Positions 7,265 through 15,843 of a stretch of 26,797 nucleotides of DNA are shown here, one piece after another. The notes under the pieces are model-generated. The model was not told where the DNA came from and ran no database searches. It worked only from the letters and a program-made list of their open reading frames with translations. The translations under genes and the position numbers were made by a program. The number at the start of each line of letters is the position of its first letter. Positions within the stretch are counted from its first letter, which is position 1. Source of the DNA: Thermoplasmata archaeon (GTDB lineage Archaea; Thermoplasmatota; Thermoplasmata; Halarchaeoplasmatales; Halarchaeoplasmataceae); NCBI GenBank assembly GCA_019594195.1, contig JAFDTP010000017.1, positions 1 to 26,797 of the forward strand, read 5' to 3'.

Positions 7265-9843
7265 GGTCTCGCCTCCCTGGTTATCACTAGGTCCTTGTTT
7301 TCGATGTTGTCTGGGTCTGTATCTCCCACAGGAAAGTTAGATGTTCTGTAGTCGTTGTATTCTGCTATCCTTTTCTCTAGAAAATCCTCGAATCGATCGA
7401 GTTCTTCCTTGAAATAATGGATATCCCTGAAGACCACTAGCTTCTTCATAATACTTTTACAGGCCTTTTCAACGTATTTGTAAGACCCGATCTTTTCACT
7501 GCAGTATTCGATAAGATCTTCGGTTATATCACTCTTCAAGATATCTTTCTTATCACCTTCGGGCATATCCCTTTCCCTGAAAAACTCCTTGTAATCGTCG
7601 TATCCCAGCTTATCTAGTACTTTTTCTCGTCTATTGGAAGACTTCAACCAATCGTAGATATATTCATCCTGTATCATCTCGTTGAAACCTTTTGGATAAT
7701 ATTCTATAGTTAGCTCATTATCTTCATGGCTCCCTTCACCTGATATCACGTCTCTTAAATTATCGAGAAGATGATAGTAGGTGAACCTTATAGGATCACC
7801 TGTATTGTACTGTCTGTGATGAACAAGATACATCTTCGCCTGAAAATCTGGTCTTTCGTCTATCTCTTCTATATCTGATTTTCTCATCACCGAAAAGATA
7901 GAATTTTTACTGCCCGATTTGTGGTCGACTATATGATCTTCATCGAGGATCAGATCGACTTTCCCCTTCGCCCCGACATCTTCATTGCGGAATGATACTT
8001 CGGTAAACTTCGTACCTATGATTGCGTCGTAGATATCTGAAAAAATGTTATCCCTATAGGACTTCTCGTAGCCGTCTACACACTCAAAAGAGATCTCCTG
8101 CTGTTCCAAAAACGATCTGAGGTTTTTCATGCCTACACTAAATATGGTTTTCATCTCGGGAGTCTCATATTCCTCCAAAAAGGGTCTCATCTCGTCCGTT
8201 ATATTATCAACCAGTTGATCGATATCCTCGCATAGATCTGGATAGTTTAGATAGAACTCGGCAAAATCATGAAATATCGTACCTCTTTTGAAATATTTTT
8301 TATCCGGGACATCTACAAGCTCCGAAAAGAATTGATCTTTCGGACATCGGGTCAACGAATTCAACGTGGATTGACTGATCATATCGACCGGTTCTATATC
8401 GGTATCGACTTTCATTTTAGTGAAAGGCCTCTCCGGTTTTTTCAAATCTTTTTCTTTCAATTCGTGCTTTATGTCTTTGAAGGATCCGATCTCGGACCGG
8501 CAGAACTCGTTCAGATAGAAAGAAGGTATAACTTTCTGACCCATTTCGCTGTTCTTGACCAGATAAAACTGCTGTTCTCCGTTCTGAAGGAGTATTTCGA
8601 TATCTTTTCTTTTCCTATCGTTGAATTCCTTCTTATCTGTCCAAGGAGTTGTAGGTGGCTCAGGCGTCCAAGAAGTGTCCATGCCCAGGTAAAAAACGTA
8701 GGGTCTATCGATGAATATCGAGGTACCTGGAGAAGCTATCAGGACTCCCTGTCCCGCTGACTCCACCTCGATATCGAAACTCTCCATATAATGGATAAAA
8801 GAATTCAATCTGTCATATGTTATGCTCCTTTCTAAAAGTTCTAGTTCGTCTAGATGTCTCCTGACGTCCTCGATCTCATCTTCAGACTTATATTTCTCAA
8901 GCAGTTGTTCGAAGGTAAGTTCGGGTATCTCATCCAACACATCCTTTATTTTATCCAGTGATCTATCTTCGTAGGAGTTCAACAGATACTCCTCCGTCCT
9001 GGTATCGATAGAATCATCCTCGGAGACCAGTCCTCTAATATCTCTGACTTTCAGCCCCTTTCTGAAAAAAGAAGCTCTTATAGTGTTGAGCAGTTTTCTG
9101 ATCTCACCACAGTCCTTCAATTTTTTAGAGACCATGTAGGGAACATCGTTAGAATCCATAGCCGCTTCCATAAGGTACCTATATTGGGAGTTTTTTTCCA
9201 TGACCACGGCGGCATCTCTAGCATCGATATCTTTTATCTGATCAAGCACGGTATCGATTATCTCGCTAGTCGAATTGAAGATATTGAAAGGTGGTAGTTC
9301 CGACCGCGCATCCGTAAAGACTTCTATATTATCGTATTCTTCAGGGAGTATCTTCTTATCAAGATCGGTGAATTGATATTCTGAGATGACCGCTACATCC
9401 TTTTCCTTGTCGATGTTATATCTCTCTACTGAAGTGTAAGGGTTTATGGTCTCCTTGAGTGTTTTCAATATTTTTTTCATATCCTCTTTTTTATTGACAT
9501 CTTGTTCCAGTACTTTTGATGGGTCTCCCGTTTCTTTCCAGGCTTCGACGATATCATCGAGAAGATACGTAGCTCTTTTCCAATCCAGGTCAGTATCTTC
9601 TATTATCTTCAAAAATAGCTCTCTCTTATCTCTGAATATCTTCTTATCCGATCTTATTTCCTCAAGAGCTAGTCTTCGCGGGGTAGTTGCGAAATGACCC
9701 AACCTTGAGCTTTCGAGCCTTGCATTCAAAGCATCGGAAAGTGGTGCATCGACCGTCAATACCAGATCATAAGATCTTACCTCTTGAAAAATCTCTTCTA
9801 TCGGTCTCGCTCTTTTTACTTTTATAGCCGCCTGTTCCGACAT
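7261..9843 (-). CDS. AddB-like protein with PD-(D/E)XK nuclease domain
   Basis: An 860-residue partner of the downstream AddA-like helicase. The N-terminal region (residues 1-480) is shaped like an inactivated helicase: where AddB has a Walker A loop there is LTVDAPLSDALN (29-40), without GKT. The C-terminal nuclease core is intact: H525 in GTIFHDFAEF, GKVD (627-630), D640-H-K642 and Q668. One cysteine (C500, in SLTRCPKDQ) sits where the iron-sulfur nuclease domains of AddB and Cas4 have their first ligand, but the later C-x2-C-x5-C group is missing, so an iron-sulfur cluster is unlikely. The opening DLVLTVDAPLSDALN resembles haloarchaeal proteins that pair with UvrD-like helicases, as I recall them. 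Probably the second nuclease and DNA-scanning subunit of a resection complex. Confidence 0.8.
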   Translation of the reverse strand: MSEQAAIKVKRARPIEEIFQEVRSYDLVLTVDAPLSDALNARLESSRLGHFATTPRRLALEEIRSDKKIFRDKRELFLKIIEDTDLDWKRATYLLDDIVEAWKETGDPSKVLEQDVNKKEDMKKILKTLKETINPYTSVERYNIDKEKDVAVISEYQFTDLDKKILPEEYDNIEVFTDARSELPPFNIFNSTSEIIDTVLDQIKDIDARDAAVVMEKNSQYRYLMEAAMDSNDVPYMVSKKLKDCGEIRKLLNTIRASFFRKGLKVRDIRGLVSEDDSIDTRTEEYLLNSYEDRSLDKIKDVLDEIPELTFEQLLEKYKSEDEIEDVRRHLDELELLERSITYDRLNSFIHYMESFDIEVESAGQGVLIASPGTSIFIDRPYVFYLGMDTSWTPEPPTTPWTDKKEFNDRKRKDIEILLQNGEQQFYLVKNSEMGQKVIPSFYLNEFCRSEIGSFKDIKHELKEKDLKKPERPFTKMKVDTDIEPVDMISQSTLNSLTRCPKDQFFSELVDVPDKKYFKRGTIFHDFAEFYLNYPDLCEDIDQLVDNITDEMRPFLEEYETPEMKTIFSVGMKNLRSFLEQQEISFECVDGYEKSYRDNIFSDIYDAIIGTKFTEVSFRNEDVGAKGKVDLILDEDHIVDHKSGSKNSIFSVMRKSDIEEIDERPDFQAKMYLVHHRQYNTGDPIRFTYYHLLDNLRDVISGEGSHEDNELTIEYYPKGFNEMIQDEYIYDWLKSSNRREKVLDKLGYDDYKEFFRERDMPEGDKKDILKSDITEDLIEYCSEKIGSYKYVEKACKSIMKKLVVFRDIHYFKEELDRFEDFLEKRIAEYNDYRTSNFPVGDTDPDNIENKDLVITREARP

Positions 9844-9867
9844 CTGACCATCTTTTGGAACAATGTG

Positions 9868-9886
9868 TTTTTCTTATTTATCTTTT
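9868..9886 (-). promoter_or_regulatory. Probable TATA box of the AddB/AddA-like operon
   Basis: On the minus strand this region reads AAAGATAAATAAGAAAAA, centred about 33 bp before the ATG at 9843. Transcription would begin a few bases before the start codon, giving a very short leader. No Shine-Dalgarno sequence is obvious in the few bases available. Confidence 0.4.
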
Positions 9887-9911
9887 GTATCGCATCAGAA
9901 AGTGCTGGGAT

Positions 9912-10394
9912 CTAAAGGATGATTGAAACGAATTCCTCTATCTTTTTTCTGCAAACCTCATTCTCGATCTCATCTGAACTCAATTCTAGTCTCCCCACGA
10001 ATTCCCCTCCTTTCGGACCAAGTTCATCCTCTATCTTATCGAATGTCATGGCAGATCCTCCACCTCCATGGGTCAAGAAAGTTGCGATCTTCATCCCTTC
10101 CAAACCCTCACATTTTTCCATGAAGGTGTTGACAGGCGTAGCCGGTTTGCCGCACCATACCGGTGTGCCGATCAGCAGTAGATCGTATTCGCTCAGGTCG
10201 GTTTTAGTAGTTTTTATCTCTGCTAAAGCCTCTTTCTTAGCATCTTCTACGTCCTCTTCGTAGGAACTCTCTTCACTCCTTTCGAGGGATACCTTCGTCA
10301 CTTTTATGTCCTTTTTTTCGATGGATTCAGTCAATAAATTCGCCGTTTTTTCTGTATTTCCCGTTTGTGAGTAATAGACTAATATAGCTTTCAT
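9912..10394 (-). CDS. Flavodoxin family protein
   Basis: A 160-residue flavodoxin-like protein. The FMN phosphate loop SQTGNTEKTA (residues 9-18) follows the first beta strand; GTPVWCGKPA (about residues 80-89) matches the loop that stacks on the isoalloxazine ring, and a glycine-rich THGGGGSAM segment forms the third FMN contact. The protein should carry electrons or reduce a small molecule in the cytosol. I chose the ATG at 10394, with GGTG a few bases upstream and the typical MKAILVYYS opening. An ATG at 10412 overlaps the upstream gene's stop (ATGA) and would add six residues. It follows the metal-dependent hydrolase directly, so the two probably share a transcript. Confidence 0.85.
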   Translation of the reverse strand: MKAILVYYSQTGNTEKTANLLTESIEKKDIKVTKVSLERSEESSYEEDVEDAKKEALAEIKTTKTDLSEYDLLLIGTPVWCGKPATPVNTFMEKCEGLEGMKIATFLTHGGGGSAMTFDKIEDELGPKGGEFVGRLELSSDEIENEVCRKKIEEFVSIIL

Positions 10395-10408
10395 GTTGAC
10401 ACCAGTCA

Positions 10409-11080
10409 TCATATCTGGAGTGATTCGCCCTCTTGTAGTAATTTTACGATGATCTCGTCTTCGCTTCCTAGTCTCTTTTTAAATTCTTCTGGATCAGCCT
10501 CTCGTTCATGGAAAGGTATGACTATGTTGGACTCGATAGTTTTCGCTGCTCTAACGGCCTCGTCGATGTTCATTGTATAAGTACCGTCTATCGGCAAAAA
10601 AGCTAGATCTATGCCTTTCAGTTCTTCCATCTCCGGTATTTTTTCTGTATCACCGGGGTGGTATATGGTATAATCATCGATGGTTATCAAGTAGCCCATG
10701 CCCTCACCTTTCGGATGAAAAGGCTCTCCTGAATCTCTCTTTCTTTTGACGTTGTAAGCGTGAGTACTTTTTATCTCGATCCCATCTATGGTCAGATCAT
10801 CTCCGATTTCAAGACCGATGAAGTCATGTTCTATCTTGTCTTCGCAGGCTACTGACGCGATGATCTTACTCTCCTCTTTCAACATATCTTCAAAAGTTTC
10901 TGGATCACAGTGATCGTGGTGGGGATGAGTGATAAGTATGACATCTCCCTTCTCTAGATCCCTATAGATCTTTTTTACCTTCTCCGTTGGAGTGTCTGGC
11001 ATATAGGGATCGATATAGATTTTCATATCACCAGACCTGATCAAAACGGAGGAATGCGTCAATCTTTTTATTTCGATCAT
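10409..11080 (-). CDS. Metallo-beta-lactamase-fold hydrolase (UPF0173-like)
   Basis: A 223-residue metal-dependent hydrolase. The metal-binding motif HPHHDH (52-57) is followed by YHPGDT (third metal ligand region) and by IPFHE near the C-terminus, the arrangement of the small UPF0173/YtkL-like branch of the metallo-beta-lactamase superfamily. The substrate of this branch is unsettled. The ATG at 11080 has GGTGAT five bases upstream; an in-frame GTG at 11089 is less likely. Its stop overlaps the longer possible start of the flavodoxin gene. A possible TATA element (minus strand, about 11113-11122) gives a short leader. Confidence 0.85.
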   Translation of the reverse strand: MIEIKRLTHSSVLIRSGDMKIYIDPYMPDTPTEKVKKIYRDLEKGDVILITHPHHDHCDPETFEDMLKEESKIIASVACEDKIEHDFIGLEIGDDLTIDGIEIKSTHAYNVKRKRDSGEPFHPKGEGMGYLITIDDYTIYHPGDTEKIPEMEELKGIDLAFLPIDGTYTMNIDEAVRAAKTIESNIVIPFHEREADPEEFKKRLGSEDEIIVKLLQEGESLQI

Positions 11081-11182
11081 GTATATCACCCATAGATTAT
11101 CCTGATCGAAGTAAATAAGTTTATCCTAATACTCCGATCGAAGATAAGATGGTCTTGCAGTTCACAAGAAATAAAAGATCGG

Positions 11183-11341
11183 TCAGACTTTCAATTTTTC
11201 TGAAGATTTTTGTGGGTCTTTTATTTTTGTGTTCTTTTCTAGTTTTTTTGTCAAATGACATTCTCTGCACCAGAAGTAATCAGAAAAACCCACAACTTCT
11301 TCCATCTCTTCTTCACATTCTGGGCATCTAGGAGAGGACAT
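11183..11341 (-). CDS. Small zinc-ribbon protein (52 residues)
   Basis: A short frame with ATG at 11341 and TGA at 11183-11185. The product has two paired cysteines, CPEC near residues 6-9 and WCREC near 24-28, spaced as in a zinc ribbon, followed by a Lys-rich tail of about 20 residues. Such small ribbons bind nucleic acid or proteins, but no specific role can be assigned. A TATA-like TTAAATA on the minus strand lies about 24 bp before the ATG, predicting a leaderless transcript. The opposite strand also has a 60-codon frame here, but that one lacks recognisable features and contradicts the cysteine pattern. The tldD-tldE operon ends about 100 bp upstream on the same strand. Confidence 0.7.
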   Translation of the reverse strand: MSSPRCPECEEEMEEVVGFSDYFWCRECHLTKKLEKNTKIKDPQKSSEKLKV

Positions 11342-11359
11342 CGGCCCTAAACACAATCC

Positions 11360-11374
11360 AAACCTATTTAATGT
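11360..11374 (-). promoter_or_regulatory. TATA box of the zinc-ribbon gene
   Basis: Minus strand reads CATTAAATAGG, with the AT core about 24-30 bp before the ATG at 11341. The predicted transcription start coincides with the start codon. Confidence 0.45.
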
Positions 11375-11441
11375 TTTTTGATAGTTCGGAATAAAAGATG
11401 GTGAGGAGAAAGAGAAATGTAAAAGATGGAGGAAGCGGTTT

Positions 11442-12785
11442 TCAATTACCTGATACGGTGATATCGTTGAATCTCGCGGAGGGAAGGTCCATCTTTATCT
11501 CCCTACTGCCTATCGACTCGTATGACTTCTTATAGTCGTCTGCTAGTTCTATGGATTTCAAGGTCTCTGGCAGATTGCCAGAGATCATCGCACCTTCAAC
11601 CTTACCCTTGATCTCCCCGTTTTCAACCAACCAGGCAGGCGTAGCTACAACACTGAAGTCGCCGCTCGCCGGATTCAGAGTGTGAGCTCCCATCACACCA
11701 TCGACCAAGATACCATCATCTGGAAGGAGGTCATCTTTATCCTTCCCTTCACCTCTGAGTACGATATTCCTGTCAGTTATCTCGGGTGGGTTTTTGAATC
11801 CGCCTCTCATACCGTTGGCTGTGCTTTCAGTATCACTTTTCTTTGCCTCTTCTAGATCGTAGATGAATCGTTTCAGTCTTCCGTCTTTTATTATCGATGT
11901 CTCTTCACTCGGCACACCTTCATCGTCGAAAGGGCCGCTTCCTATACCCCAGTCTTTAGTCGGGTCGTCCTTCATCAGCAGATTTTCCGAGGCCACTTGT
12001 TCTCCTTTTCTTCCTTCGTAAACTGATTTTCCTTTGCGTATGTTCTCCCCATCTATCGCCGGAACGATCCCGAACCACATCAGCATACCGAACGCGTCTG
12101 GGTTCATCACTACGGGAACTTTTCCTTTTGGTATCTCTGAAGACTCTCTAAGAGAATCAACTTTTTCAGCTGCTGATTCACCTACGTCTTTGAAATCAAG
12201 ATCCATCTTACGAGAAAATCTGGACTCACTGGCATTGATGGATGTGTCTTTTCCAGGTATGGTTGTCAAAACGCTAGCCGATATCGCGGTGCCTTTCTGC
12301 TTGAGGAACACATCGTTGGTATTACCTAGGACCTTCGTTCCTATACTTATCGCAAGACCCCCTCTGGTCGGTATGATATCTTCTTCAAGAGACTTGGCTC
12401 CTTCGATCACATCCTGGGTGAACTCCGCCCCTTTTCCTTCGAGGGAAGATTCGACGATTTTTTTATCATGAGTTTTGGGTTCTGGCGTATCATTTTTTTC
12501 CGGTAGTCGAAGGTCTATACTTTCAGAAACTGCGGATAACTCTTCAGCTATCTTGACACCCTTCTCTTCATCTCCCGGAGTACAGTAACCAAAGCCCACT
12601 TTACCATCTTTTATGATCCTTATACCAAGACCATTATCTTGATATTCGGAGCTGTCAGATAACTCGCCCTTTTTTATAGAATAACTGATGTTTCTGCTTT
12701 TTATACCGAAAACGTCTCCATCAAATCCTTTTTTATCTATGATCTCAACAGCCTTCTTGACGCTCTCAACAATATCTTCATTCAT
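11442..12785 (-). CDS. tldE: TldE/PmbA family protein, partner of TldD
   Basis: A 447-residue member of the PmbA/TldE branch. It has the shared fold of the family (GLGIRIIKDGKVGFGYCTPG near residues 52-71; VVMNPDAFGMLMWFG near 225-239; the GMRGGFKNPPE segment later) but lacks the HExxxH metal site, as expected for the non-catalytic partner that closes the TldD active site. TldD/TldE heterodimers are metalloproteases that degrade unfolded or small peptides; in E. coli they mature microcin B17 and remove the CcdA antitoxin. Its ATG overlaps the TldD stop (ATGA), so the two are coupled in expression. Confidence 0.88.
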   Translation of the reverse strand: MNEDIVESVKKAVEIIDKKGFDGDVFGIKSRNISYSIKKGELSDSSEYQDNGLGIRIIKDGKVGFGYCTPGDEEKGVKIAEELSAVSESIDLRLPEKNDTPEPKTHDKKIVESSLEGKGAEFTQDVIEGAKSLEEDIIPTRGGLAISIGTKVLGNTNDVFLKQKGTAISASVLTTIPGKDTSINASESRFSRKMDLDFKDVGESAAEKVDSLRESSEIPKGKVPVVMNPDAFGMLMWFGIVPAIDGENIRKGKSVYEGRKGEQVASENLLMKDDPTKDWGIGSGPFDDEGVPSEETSIIKDGRLKRFIYDLEEAKKSDTESTANGMRGGFKNPPEITDRNIVLRGEGKDKDDLLPDDGILVDGVMGAHTLNPASGDFSVVATPAWLVENGEIKGKVEGAMISGNLPETLKSIELADDYKKSYESIGSREIKMDLPSARFNDITVSGN

Positions 12786-14140
12786 TCTCTACCACCTACC
12801 GTGACTTCTGATATCAAAACGTTGGCCCCACCGTCCGTTACTGGTGCGGTCTGTCCTTTTCCACAGTGACCTATCCCGGTTTCCATCTCTTCAGTTATTC
12901 CGGTTATGTTTTGAAGTGTTTCAAGGGTGAAACCGTTGAAACTCACATCTCTCAGGGGTTTCTCTATCTCACCATCTTTTATGAGATAAGCCTCCTGGGC
13001 GTTGAATTGGAATGTTCCCTCGCCGGTATTCACTTGTCCTCCGCCCGACGACTTAGCATAGACACCTTTATCGACTTCATCCAATAATTCGTCGAAGCTC
13101 ATATCACCGGGCTCCATTATCGTATTGCTCATCCTAACTAGAGGTTTGACCCTGAAATCTTCAGCCCTAGCTCCACCGTTCGGACTCATATCGAGTTTCC
13201 AAGCGTTCTCCCTATCGAGTATGAAATCGTTGAGCACCCCGTTTTCTACGAGTATCCTGTTCTTGGCTTTAGTGCCCTCGTCATCGAAAGGGAAAGATCC
13301 GTAACCATTCATAGTGGGGTCGTCTTTGATAGTGACTATATCTGAAGCGACATCCTCTCCTATCTTCCCTTCAAGGCAGCTGTTTCCAGTCGAGACCAAG
13401 TCGCCCTCGGCCGCGTGTCCGAAAGCTTCGTGAGAGAAAACACCTGTCAGGTGTGGATCCATTATAAGTGGCATCTTTCCGCTCGGTGGTGTTTCAGCCT
13501 CCAGAAGTGTTTTTAGTCTCTGTAAAACCACATCTTTTTTATCATAAGCCCTTTCAGTCACTTCGTATCCTCCGGTAGCTCCGATACCTTCGCTCGCTCT
13601 TTGGATCGTGTCGCTCTTCCCTGTGACTATCAAATAGGTGACTATCCTAGGGATCTTCATTTTCACATGAGTTCCGTCACTGGTCGCGATCTCTTTGTCT
13701 ACTATGCCGTCTCCGTATCTCAATTCAGTAGACCTGACAAAATCTTCGTTCAACTGTTTTTCAAGATCTTTCAAGAACGAGACCTTCTCCTCGATAGAGA
13801 CGTCTAAAAAGTTCTCCTCCATGCTCATCTCTATGCTCTCTTCGTGTGTTTCTACATCGGCCATACCGGTCTCTTCTTTTTTGTATTTGCTGTTGCTCTT
13901 AGCCATCGATATAGCTCTGTCGGCTGTTCCTTTCAAGTCTTCAAGATCGGAGATACCTACGTTCCCCCATCCGTTATCGTACAGTACTCTCACCATGGCC
14001 CCTTCTTCTTTACCACTTGTGACCTTGTCTATCTCCCCGTCTTTCAATGTGAGGTTGGTGCTGTCCCATCTTTCCTTTCTTATATCGCAATAGTCAGCAC
14101 CTTCAGCCCTCACATAGTCTATTATATCTTTTAGTGACAT
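12782..14140 (-). CDS. tldD: TldD metalloprotease
   Basis: A 452-residue protease. The catalytic metal site is HEAFGH (237-242) with GDL following, and the third ligand is expected at the conserved cysteine C426 in GIGHCGKGQ. The surrounding SGGGQVNTG and MSNTIMEPGD segments are also family hallmarks. It forms a heterodimer with TldE and cleaves unfolded polypeptides threaded into the cavity. First gene of the pair; a TATA-like AATTATATTAAT on the minus strand at about 14163-14176 places the transcription start just before the ATG. The membrane protein gene upstream ends 50 bp away. Confidence 0.9.
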   Translation of the reverse strand: MSLKDIIDYVRAEGADYCDIRKERWDSTNLTLKDGEIDKVTSGKEEGAMVRVLYDNGWGNVGISDLEDLKGTADRAISMAKSNSKYKKEETGMADVETHEESIEMSMEENFLDVSIEEKVSFLKDLEKQLNEDFVRSTELRYGDGIVDKEIATSDGTHVKMKIPRIVTYLIVTGKSDTIQRASEGIGATGGYEVTERAYDKKDVVLQRLKTLLEAETPPSGKMPLIMDPHLTGVFSHEAFGHAAEGDLVSTGNSCLEGKIGEDVASDIVTIKDDPTMNGYGSFPFDDEGTKAKNRILVENGVLNDFILDRENAWKLDMSPNGGARAEDFRVKPLVRMSNTIMEPGDMSFDELLDEVDKGVYAKSSGGGQVNTGEGTFQFNAQEAYLIKDGEIEKPLRDVSFNGFTLETLQNITGITEEMETGIGHCGKGQTAPVTDGGANVLISEVTVGGRE

Positions 14141-14160
14141 CGTTAAATCAGTAACAGTTT

Positions 14161-14178
14161 TTGATTAATATAATTTCT
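14161..14178 (-). promoter_or_regulatory. Probable TATA box of tldD-tldE
   Basis: Minus strand AAATTATATTAATC lies about 24-37 bp before the TldD start codon at 14140 and is the best TATA match in the 50-bp gap. Confidence 0.4.
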
Positions 14179-14190
14179 CTCAATAGCGCT

Positions 14191-15483
14191 TTACAACATC
14201 GATCTACAAGACCGACGTATCTTTTTCCTAAGAGGTTGGAGCACCTTGAAAGGCGTGAAGTGATTGGTCAATACCATAGAGAGAGAAGCACCTACGGTGT
14301 TGGCGAGCATGTCGAAAGCGGTATCTTCGACCCCTCCTTGAAGAGAGGTGTAGAAAAAGGTGTCCATGAAGAATTCGAATTGCTCCCAGAAAACGCTGAT
14401 CGAGAGTATGAATATCAGTACAAAAAAAGAGATCAGCCAGTCCGGTATATATAGATTATCGGATACCTGGTTCAGATAGATCAGGAAGAGCAGTATGAGG
14501 ATCCCAAGGATCAGACCGGCGAGAAAATGTGTGAAGTTGTTCCACCAGTCGAATCTCCTCTGGAATGCGGCAGTTTCACCGCTGACATATATGATCAACG
14601 AGAGCGATATCCAGAATTTGAAATAAGACGGCACCTTTTTTTCCAGGTTCTGGGAGTACAGGTATGGTATCATCGAGGCTATGAAGGAAGGTATCGCGAG
14701 CCCAACTACCCTCATATTTTGTGTGAAAAGACTATAAACTATCAGAAAAACTATCCCTAGTTGGAAAAATTTGGATAACAAAATCAGCTTATCATTTTCT
14801 TTTTCGCCAAAATATGTATACAGCATCCTAAGAAAATCTTCTCTAGGATTTTCTGAGTTAAAAGTCAATGTTGATCTGACTTGGTTAAGTATGCTGTAGC
14901 TCTCCCATTTTAGATAATATAATTCTCTGTAAGTTTTGAAAGAATAGGAACCTACGAATCCTACAAATGTCATGAAGAAGAGTTCTAACATCAGTTGTTC
15001 GTTATCCTCGAGTATCATCGTTTCAAGATAATAGTCTGAAAGGAATTGACCTATGCCTAACACAGCTCCTGCGGCTACAGTGAAAAGAAATATGAAGGAA
15101 ACTGAGAAATAGAAATTGGTCCGAAAATCGGTGTGATAGGTCAGGATCAATATCGACATGAAGGCTAGCATAGTCATTAGCACAGCGAAGGCAAGATCAC
15201 CAAACATCCAATTGTTCCGCAAAATACCTGAGAGCCCAGTGACTCCGAAAAAGATAGGTACTACAGACCATTTATAAAGATCTCTTTGGATCTGATCTTC
15301 ACCTTTGATCGTAGATATCCCGTATATGAAAAACACATATATTATAGAGGTTATGAACCAAACACCGTCAAATCTCAAGATCGATAGGAGAGCACCGATA
15401 AGCCCTGCACTAGCTGAAAAAGAAAACAGTAGACGGTTTTCCTCAGGCAGATCGAATATCATCTCAAACCTTCTTATTGACAT
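14191..15483 (-). CDS. Multipass membrane protein with C-terminal YjdF/DUF2238-like domain
   Basis: A 430-residue integral membrane protein with ten or more hydrophobic segments. The first half (residues 1-170) has five helices of no recognised family, then a soluble loop (about 180-235), then a second set of helices. The C-terminal portion, WWNNFTHFLAG ... VFWEQFEFFMD ... EDTAFDMLANTVGA (about residues 315-415), has the acidic and histidine pattern of the YjdF/DUF2238 family, whose role is unknown; the charged residues inside helices hint at ion or lipid handling. ATG at 15483, with weak AT-rich promoter elements upstream that overlap the probable replication origin. Possibly co-transcribed with the doubtful 98-codon frame. 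Confidence 0.65.
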   Translation of the reverse strand: MSIRRFEMIFDLPEENRLLFSFSASAGLIGALLSILRFDGVWFITSIIYVFFIYGISTIKGEDQIQRDLYKWSVVPIFFGVTGLSGILRNNWMFGDLAFAVLMTMLAFMSILILTYHTDFRTNFYFSVSFIFLFTVAAGAVLGIGQFLSDYYLETMILEDNEQLMLELFFMTFVGFVGSYSFKTYRELYYLKWESYSILNQVRSTLTFNSENPREDFLRMLYTYFGEKENDKLILLSKFFQLGIVFLIVYSLFTQNMRVVGLAIPSFIASMIPYLYSQNLEKKVPSYFKFWISLSLIIYVSGETAAFQRRFDWWNNFTHFLAGLILGILILLFLIYLNQVSDNLYIPDWLISFFVLIFILSISVFWEQFEFFMDTFFYTSLQGGVEDTAFDMLANTVGASLSMVLTNHFTPFKVLQPLRKKIRRSCRSML

Positions 15484-15530
15484 AACGACTATTTAAGCTT
15501 TACAAAATACTACAGTTCTCTACTCGAAAT

Positions 15531-15827
15531 CTACTCCTTTATCCCGAAGACGCGTCTTTCGGCTAAAAAAGCCGCGGGCACTTTTACGATACCGTAATTT
15601 TTATTTTTAACGAAATAATCATAAGCTCTAAATCTCTTATTTAAAGCTATATAAACCGTCATACAATAAACTTTTAAAGCCTGCCCTAAAGAGCCCCAAA
15701 AAACGTCTGACGAAACCTTTTTAACTTTATAATTAATCGTGATTTCCCTAACAGCGGACCCCGGTTGATGGGAGATAATCGATGCACACACTCCTTTTCC
15801 CATTAAAGTATAGGCCCCGCTCTCCAC
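15531..15827 (-). CDS. Doubtful 98-residue frame inside the origin region
   Basis: An uninterrupted minus-strand frame that fills most of the gap, opening at a GTG that lies within the origin recognition box. The predicted protein is basic and Tyr/Val/Lys-rich with no motif I recognise. Its codons differ from every neighbour: TTA for Leu and GTT for Val dominate, whereas nearby genes prefer other codons. There is no clear ribosome site. It could be an acquired gene, a decayed remnant, or a chance frame in AT-rich origin DNA. I lean towards remnant or chance. Confidence 0.22.
   Translation of the reverse strand: MESGAYTLMGKGVCASIISHQPGSAVREITINYKVKKVSSDVFWGSLGQALKVYCMTVYIALNKRFRAYDYFVKNKNYGIVKVPAAFLAERRVFGIKE
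15544..15574. repeat. Two overlapping inverted repeats in the origin region
   Basis: CCGAAGACGCGTCTTTCGG (15544-15562) is a near-perfect palindrome with one extra T. Its right edge overlaps CGGCT...AGCCG (15560-15574), a 5-bp stem with an A5 loop. Only one of the two stems can form at a time. They sit beside the AT-rich part of the proposed origin. Confidence 0.6.
15801..15812 (+). promoter_or_regulatory. Probable TATA box of orc1/cdc6
   Basis: ATTAAAGTATAG here would place transcription start near 15833, inside the origin recognition box, leaving a leader of about 40 nt that carries AAGGAGG before the GTG start. Confidence 0.4.
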
Positions 15828-15843
15828 TTGAAACGGAGGGGTG
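15821..15843 (+). promoter_or_regulatory. Origin recognition box (ORB)
   Basis: The sequence CTCCACTTGAAACGGAGGG followed by GTG matches the archaeal ORB in its fixed parts: CTCCA, then GAAAC, then the G-string ending GGGGTG, with the family's spacing. Orc1/Cdc6 winged-helix domains bind the dyad-like part and the AAA+ domain contacts the G-string. It lies 30 bp before the orc1/cdc6 start and overlaps the predicted transcription start, so Orc1/Cdc6 binding could also repress its own gene. Confidence 0.75.

Noticed and set aside
11149..11331. Plus-strand 60-codon hydrophobic frame
   Set aside because: It is opposite the zinc-ribbon gene, whose cysteine pattern and promoter are better evidence. 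The hydrophobic run is the complement of Lys/Glu codons.
15757..15774. Second, inverted origin recognition box
   Set aside because: ACCCC and GGGAG are present but the middle is shortened and diverges, so it is reported only as a weak possible site.
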